Assembly: GCA_029255685.2 (NCBI GenBank)
Contig: CM055314.2
Span: 70,816,815 to 70,880,814 of the forward strand
Direction: 5' to 3'
DNA: 64,000 nt
Source of the DNA: Silene conica
Taxonomy: Eukaryota > Streptophyta > Magnoliopsida > Caryophyllales > Caryophyllaceae
Shown here: positions 31,619 to 41,984 of the stretch, piece by piece
Position numbering within the stretch: position 1 is the first letter of the stretch
Layout: each line of letters begins with the position of its first letter
Notes under the pieces: generated by a model
The model's input: only the letters and a program-made list of their open reading frames with translations
Databases searched by the model: none
Told to the model about the DNA's origin: nothing
Translations under genes and position numbers: made by a program

Positions 31619-34200
31619 ATATGGTGGTCAAATCCAAGCAATCGGCGGACCACACCCAGTACCTGGAGGAAACATTCAACACCCTCCGGAAGTACAAGAT
31701 GAAGTTAAATTCAGCTAAGTGTACCTTTGGAGTTTCCAGTGGGAAATTCCCGGGGTATATGGTAACACAGAGGGGGATAGAAGCCAACACAGAACAGATC
31801 AAAGCAGTTCTGCAGCTGGAATTACCCCAGAAGCCCAAAGATGTGCAGCTTCTGACGGGAAGAGTAGCAGCCCTGAGCAGGTTTATCTCCAGATCCTCAG
31901 ACCGGTGCAGACTATTCTATGATATTCTTAGAAAAAGCCAGAAGTTTGATTGGACACCAGAGCACGAAAAGGCATTCCAGGAACTAAAGCAGTACCTGAG
32001 CAGCCCACCCCTGCTATCCAAACCAGAGCAGGGGGAGGTACTGCTCTTATACCTCTCAGTGACCGAAGCAGCAGTAAGCGCAGTTCTGGTGCGGCAGCAC
32101 GAAGGAGCTCAGCATCTGGTATACTACGTCAGAAAATCATTACTGCCAGCAGAAGCAAGGTATACCTCGCTTGAGAAGCTAGTACTGGCATTGGTCACAA
32201 CATCCTATAAGCTGCGCCCATACTTTGAGTCTCATACCATCTCAGTAGTTACTAATCACCCACTCAAGACGGTTATGAGAAAGCCAGAACTATCAGGACG
32301 AATGGCTAAGTGGTCTGTGCACCTTAGTGGATATGATCTCCAGTTTGAACCACGCACAGCCATAAAGTCACAAGCCCTCGCAGACTTCGTCTCCGACTTC
32401 AGCCCAGCACTCCAGACCCAAGCAGAGCAGGAAATCCTGCACCTACACCAAGATGCCAAGTCAGGTACCTGGGAGTTACGAGTAGATGGGGCATCAAACG
32501 CCAGAGGGTCGAGAGTTGGGTTGATCCTTAGATCATCAGAAGGTGACCTGATCACCCAAGCAGTCCGATGTGAGTTCAAAACCACCAACAACGTAGCTGA
32601 ATATGAAGCTCTGGTCCTGGGGCTACAACTAGCCCTGGACATAAGGATCAGCTGTATCAATGTATACAGTGATTCGTAATTAATTGTGAATCACGTCAAT
32701 GGAGCATACGAAGCAAGAGACCCCACAATGGTGGCCTACTTTTGTGTGGCAAAGGATTTAATCGACAGATTCGCAGAATTCTGCATCCCGCAGATACCCC
32801 GGGAGCAGAACGCCGAAGCAGATGCACTGGCAACCCTGGGGTCAACCTTCAAACCAGCTGACGTAGAAAACATACCGATCACCCATGTTCTCAAACCAGC
32901 CATTCCTGGACCAGATTCGGACCAGGAAGAATTGCCAATCTACAGCAATAACCCAGACCAGGATTGGCGAAAGCCATACCTGGACTGGTTGCAACATGAT
33001 ATCCAGGCCAGCAGTAAGAAAGAAGCACGCAGTTTCAGGATGAAGGCTTCCAGGTTCCTACTGATTGATGGAATCATGTTCCGGAAATCATTAGCAGGGC
33101 CATATCTGCGCTGCCTGGACCAGACCGAGGCACAGACAGTCTTGCATGACCTCCACAGCGGAGACTGTGGAAATCATGCAGGGGGAAGAAGCCTGTCCAA
33201 TAGAGCCCTCAGAATGGGATACTTCTGGCCCATAATGCGCAAGGATGCAAAGGAGTACGCAAGAAAATGTGACGCCTGTCAAAGGCACGCATCCGTCAAT
33301 CACCAACCAGCAGAGCCCCTGCACCCGGTTATATCCTCATGGCCTTTTATGAAATGGGGGATGGACATTGTGGGACCCCTCCCTAGAGCACCAGGAAACA
33401 AGATGTATATGCTGGCCATGATCGACTACTTTTCTAAATGGATCGCAGCAGAATCATTCACCCAGACCACCGAAGCACAGGTCATCTCTTTTATTAAGCG
33501 CAATATATTCACCAGATTTGACATACCTTCAGAAATAATATGTGACAATGGTTCCCAATTCATTGGGAAGAAAACCGAGGCTTTCTTTGCTGGGTGGAAT
33601 GTATCACTCCAGAAATCTACCCCCAGAAACCCGCAGTGTAACGGACAAGCTGAGTCCAGTAACAAGATCATCATCGAAAATATGAAAAAGAAACTACAAG
33701 AAATGGGAGGGAAATGGGCAGAGGAACTCCCTCTGGTCCTGTGGGCTGACAGAACTACTCCAAAAGTAGCAACAGGTCAGACCCCCTTCAGCCTTGTCTT
33801 CGGAGCAGAAGCGGTAATTCCTTCTGAGGTCAAAATCCCAACCCACAGGTACGGGTGTATAACTGAGGACCAGAACCAAGTAGAAATGACAAGTAGCCTG
33901 GACACTATTGATGAACTCAGGACCAGTGCCTACGTCAGAATGGCCTCATACAAGCAGATGGTGGCTCGGAGCTCCAACAAAAATGTCTGGATCAGAAGCC
34001 TGCAAGTAGGAGATCTGGTCCTGAGAAAGGTGTTCCAGAACACCAAAAACCGACAAGCTGGAAAATTTGCCTATAACTGGGAGGACCCATACCAAATTGA
34101 GAGCATAGTTGGTAATGGGGCCTACATGCTAATGACAATGGAAGGGGAAATGATAGCCAGATCATGGAATATACTTCACTTAAAAAAGTATATCATTTAA

Positions 34201-34844
34201 GAGGTGCCTCCACCAGACCAGAGCAGCTCCCTTAGACCTCAGGTTCTACTCTGTATAAAGCCTATTCTGGTTCAGCTTAAAATGTTGTTTTGCCTTACAT
34301 TTTATAACTTAAGTCCAAAAAGTTGTCTTACCCTTATATATTTTTTACCTACAATCTAGGTCTTATAATTACAAACCTTGTTGCATAAAAAATCAGTTAT
34401 CGAGTCTTTTTAAAAGAAAAAAAATTTATCACTTATTTTCTGGACCAGAATTTACTTATCCTAGTAGACTGACCTAAAAAGGAAATCTGCACTGATCGCA
34501 GGAGAACCTAAGTTAAAGCCTGGCACCCCAGTATATGGATGGGTATCTAAACACCAGGCCAGCACACCAAAGCAGCGATGGCCAAAACACAAAACGAAAC
34601 ATGCATGTACAAAAGAAAAACGCCAGAAAAGCGACAGATAAAACAAAGCCCCATATAACGGGGAATCATACGATTAAAAGCTGCCCAAGCAGCCCAAAAG
34701 CGGAATTGTTTTTACTGGTCCACCCGGACCAGCAACAAAAAGTTACAACAGTTAAGCCCACGAAGGGGCACCCAAAAATTCACAAGACAAAGAAAAATAC
34801 TAACGCCCATATCAGGGCCCAGCAGACAAATTTTTAAAGAGAAC
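34201..34844 (+). other. Element A spacer between integrase and antisense gene
   Basis: Non-coding. It holds one copy of the TGGTCC-loop-GGACCA hairpin (34716-34731) close to the 3' end of the antisense gene. It corresponds to 24384-25047 of element B. Confidence 0.7.
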
Positions 34845-36732
34845 CTACTCATCCGGAGTAGGTCCAGCAGCAGCAACATCAGCATTGGTGGGGCCAGAGG
34901 ACACCTCCTCTCCAGCATCTTGGGACTCCACCATGCCCTCTTCTTCATCATCCGAAAGCAGATCCATGTTCAGGCCATCAGGGAAATCCGCAGCGAAGGT
35001 CTCCTCCAGAGCAGTTAAATCCCAGGTAGTATGGCTACCCTCCTGGAACTCCTTAATACACTTAATCCGGGTATCAGCAGCAGAATAAGAAACAGCATCA
35101 ATCAAAGCTCTCTGCAGACCAGCCTTTTTGTGCTCCAGGGCCTCCACCTTCAGAACCAGGTCAGCCTCAGAGGCTAAAGCCCGCTCCAATTTAGACTGAG
35201 CTGTGGCCAACTAATTCTGGGATGACTTCTCCAGGGCCTTGAGCTCCCCCCTCCAGGGCCTTGAGCTTCTCCTCTTGGGCCTTGAGCTTTTCCTCCTGGG
35301 CCTTGAGCTTCTCCTGGCCCGCAATCACCTCCCGACGAAAACGCTCGACAGCCTGTCGCAGATTCCCTCTTAAGATCTCCTCCGAGCTGAGCTTCACCGC
35401 CATCTCCTCCATCCTCTCCAGAGCAGCATCATGAGCCACCTTCATGCGCTGAAGATCAGCTAGCAACGCCTCACTCTGCTGATTGGCACACAACGCCAGC
35501 TCCAGAGCCTAAGCACACCAAACCAAATAAGATACAAAAAAAGGCCTACCTCAAAAGAAACCTCTGCAACGTGCCTGGTCAGGTCCTAAAAAGGACGCTT
35601 CTTCAAAATAGAGGCAGGGAACAACAAAGAGTTCAAGGAAGGCCAGAGCTTGGTCTTGGATCCTCCAAAACCTCTAGGAATCTCTAGTTGCAGAGGAGGA
35701 GAGGAGGACTCTCCAGAGAATGTCCGAGGCAGTTGCTCCAGTATAGGCTTAAAGCAAGGAGTAGGAATGGTGGGAGGGATCTCAAGAGGAGACGGATCAA
35801 CAAAGGGAGTCTCAGGAACAGGCTTCTGGATTGGATCCACAGCGTCAACTTCAATCGGGGCAGCCTGTGATCCAGCCCCAGCAGGGCTCCCCTCAACAGC
35901 TTCAGTCTTCTTTTTCTTTGAGGACCCCACGTCCCCAGGAGTAAATCTTTTCCTCCGCAGCTGCATTACCCTGCTCACGTCAACCCTAGCCTTGCCTGAA
36001 AAAGCAACAACAAAAATCAGGACAGACTAAGCATAAGCCCTACCCAGAAAATAACCAAGTAAAAAGAGCATCATACCCTCCTTCTTCACCGCCGGAATAG
36101 CAGAATCCCGGACCAGCTTGGAGAAAGATCTCTCCTCCGCAGGAAGGTCCAGGAGCTTGGCCTTTGAAGCATCAGGGTCCGCAGACTCAGGGAGTTTGGC
36201 CAGGCTATGCCCTGGAAAAACAAACCAGCTGTCAGAGCAAATACAAACATCAAAGGAAAAGCTAAAAACAAGGAAATAGACCCAGAGTAGAAAACATACC
36301 TTCAATCGGCTGCCACGCAGAAAAAATATAGTCTGGAGAGGAAGGCAACGTGTCAATCTTGACAAAGATGAAACAGGTGAACCATTTACTGTCATCCGGA
36401 GTAGTGGGAAAGACGATAGCAGATGGCATATTATCATGACCACGGATTGTACACTGGGAATGGCCCAAAGAGCGTGGGTTAAACCACTGGCCCAGATCCG
36501 CCAGCCCAATGTACAAGCCACGCTCCCGGTTCAGGGCACATATGCTAAGCAGGATACGCCATGCATGAGGGGCAACCTGGCACATGGCCAATTTGGTTAA
36601 TTTTAAGAAGTCAATGATTAAATCAGGAAAAGGGAACCTCAAGCCCAGGCGGAAGGGATACTCGTAAAAGCAGGTCCATCCCTCCCTCTCAAAATCGGCC
36701 TTTTCGCCGGCAAGAGTAAAATTCCAGCCCAA
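34845..36732 (-). pseudogene. Antisense additional gene of element A (5' deleted)
   Basis: The exons match B's gene: exon 4 at 35508-34845, exon 3 at 35995-35550, exon 2 at 36211-36077 (135 bp, the same length as in B) and the 3' part of exon 1 at about 36732-36300. All GT and AG splice bases are kept. The N-terminal half of exon 1 and the promoter are missing, because the sequence jumps near 36722-36735 to a region next to the 3' LTR where a short segment is duplicated (AAATTCCAGCCCAATT at 36718-36733 and again near 36768). Exon 3 has a CAG-to-TAG change near 35586 and exon 4 a stop near 35212. Exon 4 carries an expansion of a coiled-coil heptad, AQEEKLK, encoded by 21-bp repeats at about 35232-35315. 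It is a broken relative of an unknown protein. Confidence 0.8.
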
Positions 36733-36813
36733 TTAAATTCCAGAAGCACGCTTGGAAGCAGAGTAAAATTCCAGCCCAATTGAAGCCAAGTCAGGCTGAA
36801 ATTTGGGGGAAAT

Positions 36814-37326
36814 TGTTTAGCCCAAAAATCCTCATCACGCTGTTGGGCCCATAAGCAATCTCAGAAGCAGCAACCCACTAAAGAAGCCAATATCTATCCA
36901 GAAAAGAGCCGTTGAAGAGGGAGAAAGGGTCAAAACCCTAAAGGGATATTCCCCTATACTCTCTCCTATATTCCAGGAGCTGACCCAGACTAGGACCAGG
37001 ACCAGCTGACAAGGAGTCCAAAGCTTATAAAAAGGAGAATTAGGGCATTTGTTAGGGGAGTTCATACGTTGCAATTTTACTTACGCAAAACACTTGTAGT
37101 CCGTTCCATACAGCGAAAATCTTCGATCATAGTAAAAATATTGGTGGGATTCCGTTCCCCCCGCGGTTGTTTCCCTCATCGGGTTTTTCCGCGTCACCAA
37201 AAATCTCTTGTGTCACTCTTTATTTCTCTCATTTTCTATATTTGTTTTCTACGTAAAATCTGAATATTGGTTGGTACTTTGACCCGCATCACAAAAACTT
37301 GACCCGGTAAAAATTTTACCAAAACA
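36814..37326 (+). repeat. Element A 3' LTR with preceding purine tract
   Basis: 513 bp, the same length as the 5' LTR, with about six differences. The polypurine tract AAATTTGGGGGAAAT is at 36799-36813. Confidence 0.92.
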
Positions 37327-37611
37327 GACCCGACATGAAGGAACACACGTAGCATGGCACGACGATCTAGGAAGGAAGAGTTAAGGAGATTATCGAAGGC
37401 AAGCACAAAGAAGAGCCCCATATAACTAGTACCTACTTTGAAGAGCAATATCTAGAGTTCTACAAATGATAATCAAGTGATTCCAATTGGAGGTGAAAGC
37501 TTATCCTTTTAGCTTTCCAACGCCATGAAAATCGCTTGATTCTGACAAGTAACGAAAAAATGGCGGGCGTTTGAAGTTCAGTGCGCAAAACAGGAATTAC
37601 GCACTGAGGTC

Positions 37612-37712
37612 CCTCGATCGAGGACAACTTATCCTCGATCGAGGAACCTTTTCTCAGGAACACGCAACTACGGCAATAGGTCCCTCGATCGAGTACACCT
37701 TGTCCTCGATCG
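37612..37712. repeat. Cluster of CCTCGATCGAGG palindromes in D's 5' LTR
   Basis: Four copies of a 12-bp palindrome, or near-copies of it (one reads CCTCGATCGAGT), arranged as two pairs with about 15 bp within each pair and about 40 bp between them. They recur in the 3' LTR at 50753-50854, where one copy is mutated (CCTCGATCAAAG). Dyad-symmetric, regularly spaced motifs in an LTR could bind a dimeric factor, but no factor is recognised. Confidence 0.7.
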
Positions 37713-38650
37713 AGGAAACCTTCAGCGACGGGTTTCTTTCCGGAAACCTTCCAAAGTCGCTCTTTATGTTTTATTATATACGGAGTTGGCCCTTTGAGTC
37801 TTTAATGCTTTTTTTTCTACCCTAATTTCAGTCCTCTTTCTTTCTTTTAGTCTAGTTTTACAAACCCTCAAATTAAATTAGTTTTTAGTTTTATGCATCG
37901 GATCTTGCCTTCAATTACGGTATTATTGTTATTCTTTCTTTATTTCTTTTTTCAATTAAGTTCTTGTTATTCCTTCATACCTTTAATTATGTTATCAATC
38001 GTTTTCCCTCTTTTCTTTGTTGTTGTCGTTGTTATCATGCTTAGCTAATTTATTTGTCTAGGGTGAAAAGGGATTTAGGTGATTAGAAAGGAGAATTAAA
38101 CTTTAATTATCTTTAATTGTTAAACTGCTTATTATTATTGTTCTATTGTTGTTATTTTAAATCTGATTAGTTAATTACTGGCCAGAATTAGTTAATTAGT
38201 TTCACAAATTAGTCTTAAATTCGACCGTAGATTAAGACTAAGATAGGCCACAACAAATGAATAGACTGACCTAATTATAGTGACCGCATGTTAGGTTTAG
38301 ATCTAAAGATTATATGAATACCGATCGGATATATGATCTTAAATAATAATTTTGCCCAATTGAATTAGTTAAAATCCCATTCCCCTCGATAATTGCCTAT
38401 GTGAACTTGATCCCTAGATCTTTCCTAATACTTGTTTACATCCTTATTTATTTATCTTGCAATTAGTTGATTAGAATCCAAAAACAATCAAAACAACCCA
38501 ATTGTTACCTTAAGACGGATATAAATATTAACAAACTGAAATTAATCACCGCCTCCCTATGGATACGATACCCTACTTACCTCTAGCTATTTGTTAGTAG
38601 TATCCTAAGGATTACTTTGATTTAGGGTGACGACTTTACCCTTGTAAAAT

Positions 38651-38668
38651 TGGCGCCGTTGCCGGGGA
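38651..38668 (+). promoter_or_regulatory. Element D primer-binding site
   Basis: TGGCGCCGTTGCCGGGGA, three bases after the 5' LTR. This 18-mer is the site usually assigned to tRNA-Asp in plant gypsy elements. Confidence 0.85.
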
Positions 38669-38864
38669 GGCAACTAATTTCTATTTGTTTTAAATTATTT
38701 TTGTCTTTTCGTCTCAAGGGACATTAGTTCCTTGAGGCAGTTTTACTCTTTTCTTGTGGTTCTTGTGTATTTCTAGGTCTAACAGGTTAGAGATTGTCCC
38801 TTGCAATCCCGAACCCGAAAGAACCTTTTGTTATAGACATAGCCTTTAGAGAAGAGAAAGTCAA

Positions 38865-39216
38865 ATGGAAGACTTGAGTACATTTGACTACGAGCAGGGC
38901 ATATGGCGCAAGGAGCTAGATGAAATCGAATATTTGCTCTATGGAGATGAGCCTCATACTCATCCAATCTACAATTCCGAAGTAGATGACGTCATAGAAG
39001 CCGAACTGGATGCTTGGGAAGCTAAAATGCTCAAAGATGACCAACCATCTAAGGAGTATGAAGATATAAAGGATCTCACTGATGATCCCATTTTAGACCT
39101 ACCTACCTCAAAAGACTCTGAACAATTTTGTTTTTGCGAATTTAGCTTTGTACCTTTTGAGACTGAACTTAGGCATTTCGTTTTGCTTGTACTATACAGT
39201 TGTATCATTTTGTGGT
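38865..39216 (+). CDS. Small acidic ORF of element D, cut by element E
   Basis: The ATG at 38865 opens a frame of about 117 codons up to the point where E inserted; in the empty site it would continue for some 35 codons past 48478 before a TGA. The protein starts MEDLSTFDYEQGIWRKELDE and is strongly acidic (many Glu and Asp). Near the insertion site it becomes hydrophobic (LRHFVLLVLYSCIILW), which looks like a membrane segment. It shows no gag, protease or pol motif. It is the only open frame in D's interior, placed where gag normally begins. It could be the start of a decayed gag-like protein or a small accessory protein. Function unknown. Confidence 0.45.
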
Positions 39217-41969
39217 TGTAATACCCGTAAAATCCGTCAATAAAATAAAATGAGAAATTTATTGATTAAACAAGTATCGCTTAATAGAGACACGTAAAAC
39301 CGTCGCATGCATCGTTTTCCGTCACAAAATCGTTGACCAATGCATGCCTAGACATGTGGACCAATGCATGCCTAGACACTTGGCTTATGCATTAGGACAC
39401 TTGTCTAGACATGCAAAGTCCCATTTTCTCTTTGTTTCCATCCTTTCCCACACCACTTTTCAACTCCCCACCAGATTTCATTCTTCATTTTCCCCACACA
39501 AACACACACAACTACAACAAAAAAATATATAGAGAGAAGGAGAGGAAAACGTGAGGGAGAAGAAGAAAGAACAAGAGGAGATCTTGCCTAGCACTAAGTA
39601 AGCTTACTTTTCCCTTCAAATCTGATTTTATAACTTTTTAACATGCATTCACATATCACCTAACATCTAAACATGAACTTAAGAATCTACAACCATGCAT
39701 GCAAAGGATTGAACATAGTAAAAACCGTTATTTTGTCAAAAACGTAGCATGCATGTAGTAGATCTGAAAACACATGTTAAAATGAGTATTTTCAGAAAAA
39801 AAAAATTTGGGACTTTCCTTAAGTAGTTATAAAATCACTCACCAAAAATTAGGACGTTTGCATGAACCGTTTAGAAATGAAAAATCATATACTACAGCCT
39901 GTTTTCTGCTTAACCGAATCACTAGATCTCACTTAAAGAGTCATCAAACCATATTTACAAAAGGAATCAGTGTCTCATCTCTTAATATGTTAAACCACAT
40001 TGAGTCTAGATGATAATAGGCTTTTGAATCAACTCGTTTCGATTTGTTAAGAGGGATTTATGATGTAAAACTTTTCATGACTCATTTTCTGACCACTGTT
40101 TTTAAAACGCGTTTTTAGATCTGATAAACCCATTTCTGAGACAACATGAATGGTGAACAATATGTTGTAGACACATAAAGGAATCCAATAAAGCCAACCA
40201 TGCACAAAAATATGACGTTTTGGATTTATTATGATTTTTACAAGTTTCTGTTGTGTTCTGGAAAAATGTTTTAATTAGTCTTACTTGTTAAAAGCTTACA
40301 TTTCCATAAAAGGGTAATTTAGTCATACATAAAAATATAATCAGTGACCCATCTCTTCACATGTTAAAGTTTAATGAATTCAAAGTGTATTAGGCTTTCG
40401 TTTCGATGAGTTTCGACATGTTAAGAGTATTTACCACCCCGTAACTTTTTAAGACTCGCCTTTGGACCAACTTTGGTAGACTGTAACTTCGGACTCCTTA
40501 AACACGTTTTTAGACTCTTATCACCAAGACATTAAAGATTGACAACTAACTAAGGAACCAAACCCCACTGGTCTCACCTCAAAACATTTAGTAACGAAGG
40601 AGATATGACGATTTAAAGTTTCTGTTTCAAATCTGTAAAAACCGAGAAAGTATAGTTATCGCATAATTTACTACAAGTAGCTTAGTAATGGTCGTTCATA
40701 TAAGTAACTATTATTTTAAATATTATGTAGAGTCGGGATTCATAGAAGAGGCTCTCTAACCTTTAATCGCTCGTAAGGTAAGGGAAACGCTTATCCGTAC
40801 ACTCTTATTAAACCGTTACGATTTGTTACTATCTTGCATGGTAAGACTTTTGGTTATATTGAAATATTTATATTGGTTGAATTCATTTTACAAAATGATT
40901 ATGGATAAAGATTTGTTTGTTTTGATCTTTTGAAACGGGATTGTGTTTAATATGGAAAGAAGTGCCTTATGAATTTAAAAGTTTTGGGAACCAAAACCGT
41001 TTTGCTTTTCTACAAGCTTATGATGAGTTATCAAATTTGAAGGAAGTATCTTGGTTATTTGGAAATGGATTCTCATGTTGGTTTGAAACGGTTTTGGTAG
41101 AGGGGTAGGTTGTTCCATAATAAGGGACTTCCTATACAAAGCTTCTGATGGGGGTTAGTTGATCGAGACCCCGTCCTCTTATCTTCCTCTTTGGGGTTGG
41201 GCCTTAGAGGGGTGTGCACACTCGGGATTCTAGGACAGTTTAGTACATGATTTGGAGAACCCCGTCTTATCCGGTTTAGGGCGAGGGGATCCTCTTCATA
41301 CGGCCTCTATCCAAGTATATACCGACGTTGGAAATTGTTGGAAAGAAATGTTTTCTTTGGTTTGGAATTATCTTGAAAGGTTGGATATGGATTTGAATAT
41401 TTTGGAACACTTATGTTGTTCTTAATCATTTGAAATTATTTGTTCCCCTTCAACTAACAGTGGAAATTGTGATACTCTGTTTTCAATCTTTCGAAACACT
41501 TTTGTTACACATTATTTTAAAATGTCTTTTAAGTTATGATTTTATATTCCGTTTATTCTTTATTCGGATTGTTTACCTTACTCAACATTATTGTTGACCC
41601 TTTTATTTGTTTTGTCCTTGTTGGGACCTGCGGTGATCACAAATTGTGTGAGCAGATCGTGTAACAGGTACTCATGGGAATTAGTCGTGGGATGCACAGG
41701 AGAGCGCGCTTAATAGTTTCATTCAAAGACAAATGCTTAAAGACTTTATCTTTCTTTTGGATCGTTGAACTTATTTTCGCTTCCGCAAACTTTAAATTTG
41801 GTTGTAATCGTATTTTACTCTTTGGATTTTAATTTTGCATTAGACAACTACCTATTTTATTTCATGGTTAGGTACTACTACCACATTTGGTTTAATTGTG
41901 ACACACCCATTATCCGAATTTTACTTGAAAACCCTATTTACTAATGAATAGGATTATGGGGGTGTTACA
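39217..41969 (+). repeat. Element E 5' LTR
   Basis: 2753 bp. It includes a 24-bp direct repeat (GACCAATGCATGCCTAGACA twice near 39335-39383). The small open frames in it recur in the other LTR and have no recognisable content. Confidence 0.92.
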
Positions 41970-41972
41970 AAG

Positions 41973-41984
41973 TGGTATCAGAGC
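41973..41984 (+). promoter_or_regulatory. Element E primer-binding site
   Basis: TGGTATCAGAGC, the usual plant primer-binding site for initiator Met tRNA, three bases after the 5' LTR. Confidence 0.9.

Larger units (their letters stand above)
20678..34200 (+). pseudogene. Element A pol (RT, two RNase H, integrase), split by element B
   Basis: The first part is 20678-21402 and the second 31619-34200. RT has a one-base deletion near 21118 and is cut by B directly after the codons for YIDD, the catalytic motif. After B the frame continues with VVKSKQSADHTQ, the RT-linked RNase H (about 31960-32390), then a second RNase H (LRVDGASN near 32480, NVAEYEAL, VYSDS, AEADALA). A CAA-to-TAA change at 32677 interrupts this domain. 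Integrase has a CX2C zinc finger (KCDACQRH near 33270) and the DDE triad (DIVGP, DNGSQF, then E in QAESSNK). The C-terminal part ends at 34200. Homology with B is high throughout. Confidence 0.9.
17762..37326 (+). mobile_element. Element A: Tat-clade Ty3/gypsy retrotransposon
   Basis: Bounded by GACCC target repeats (17757-17761 and 37327-37331). The empty site is preserved in D's 3' LTR (GCGGACCCGACATG near 50465), which proves the insertion. LTRs are 513 bp each and differ at about six positions. Without element B, A is about 9.3 kb. The order is LTR, primer-binding site, gag-protease, UAG, RT, RNase H, second RNase H, integrase, antisense gene, purine tract, LTR. The extra RNase H domain and the additional ORF after integrase place it in the Tat clade (Ogre/Retand-like). 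Several nonsense changes and one RT frameshift make it inactive even before B split it. Confidence 0.92.
11683..38647 (+). repeat. Element D 5' LTR (three pieces)
   Basis: The pieces are 11683-11748, 17646-17761 and 37332-38647, together 1498 bp, and each aligns with the uninterrupted 3' LTR at 50291-51788. The first base pair of the LTR is TA here rather than TG as in the 3' copy. The LTR ends at 38647 just before the primer-binding site. Confidence 0.88.

Noticed and set aside
37612-37712. Regularly spaced palindromes considered as a CRISPR-like array
   Set aside because: Plant nuclear LTR context, only four units, spacers not unique between the two LTR copies.
39344-39532. 62-codon frame repeated at 45847-46035
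   Set aside because: The repetition only reflects the two LTRs of element E; the frame overlaps a 24-bp direct repeat and has no recognisable content.
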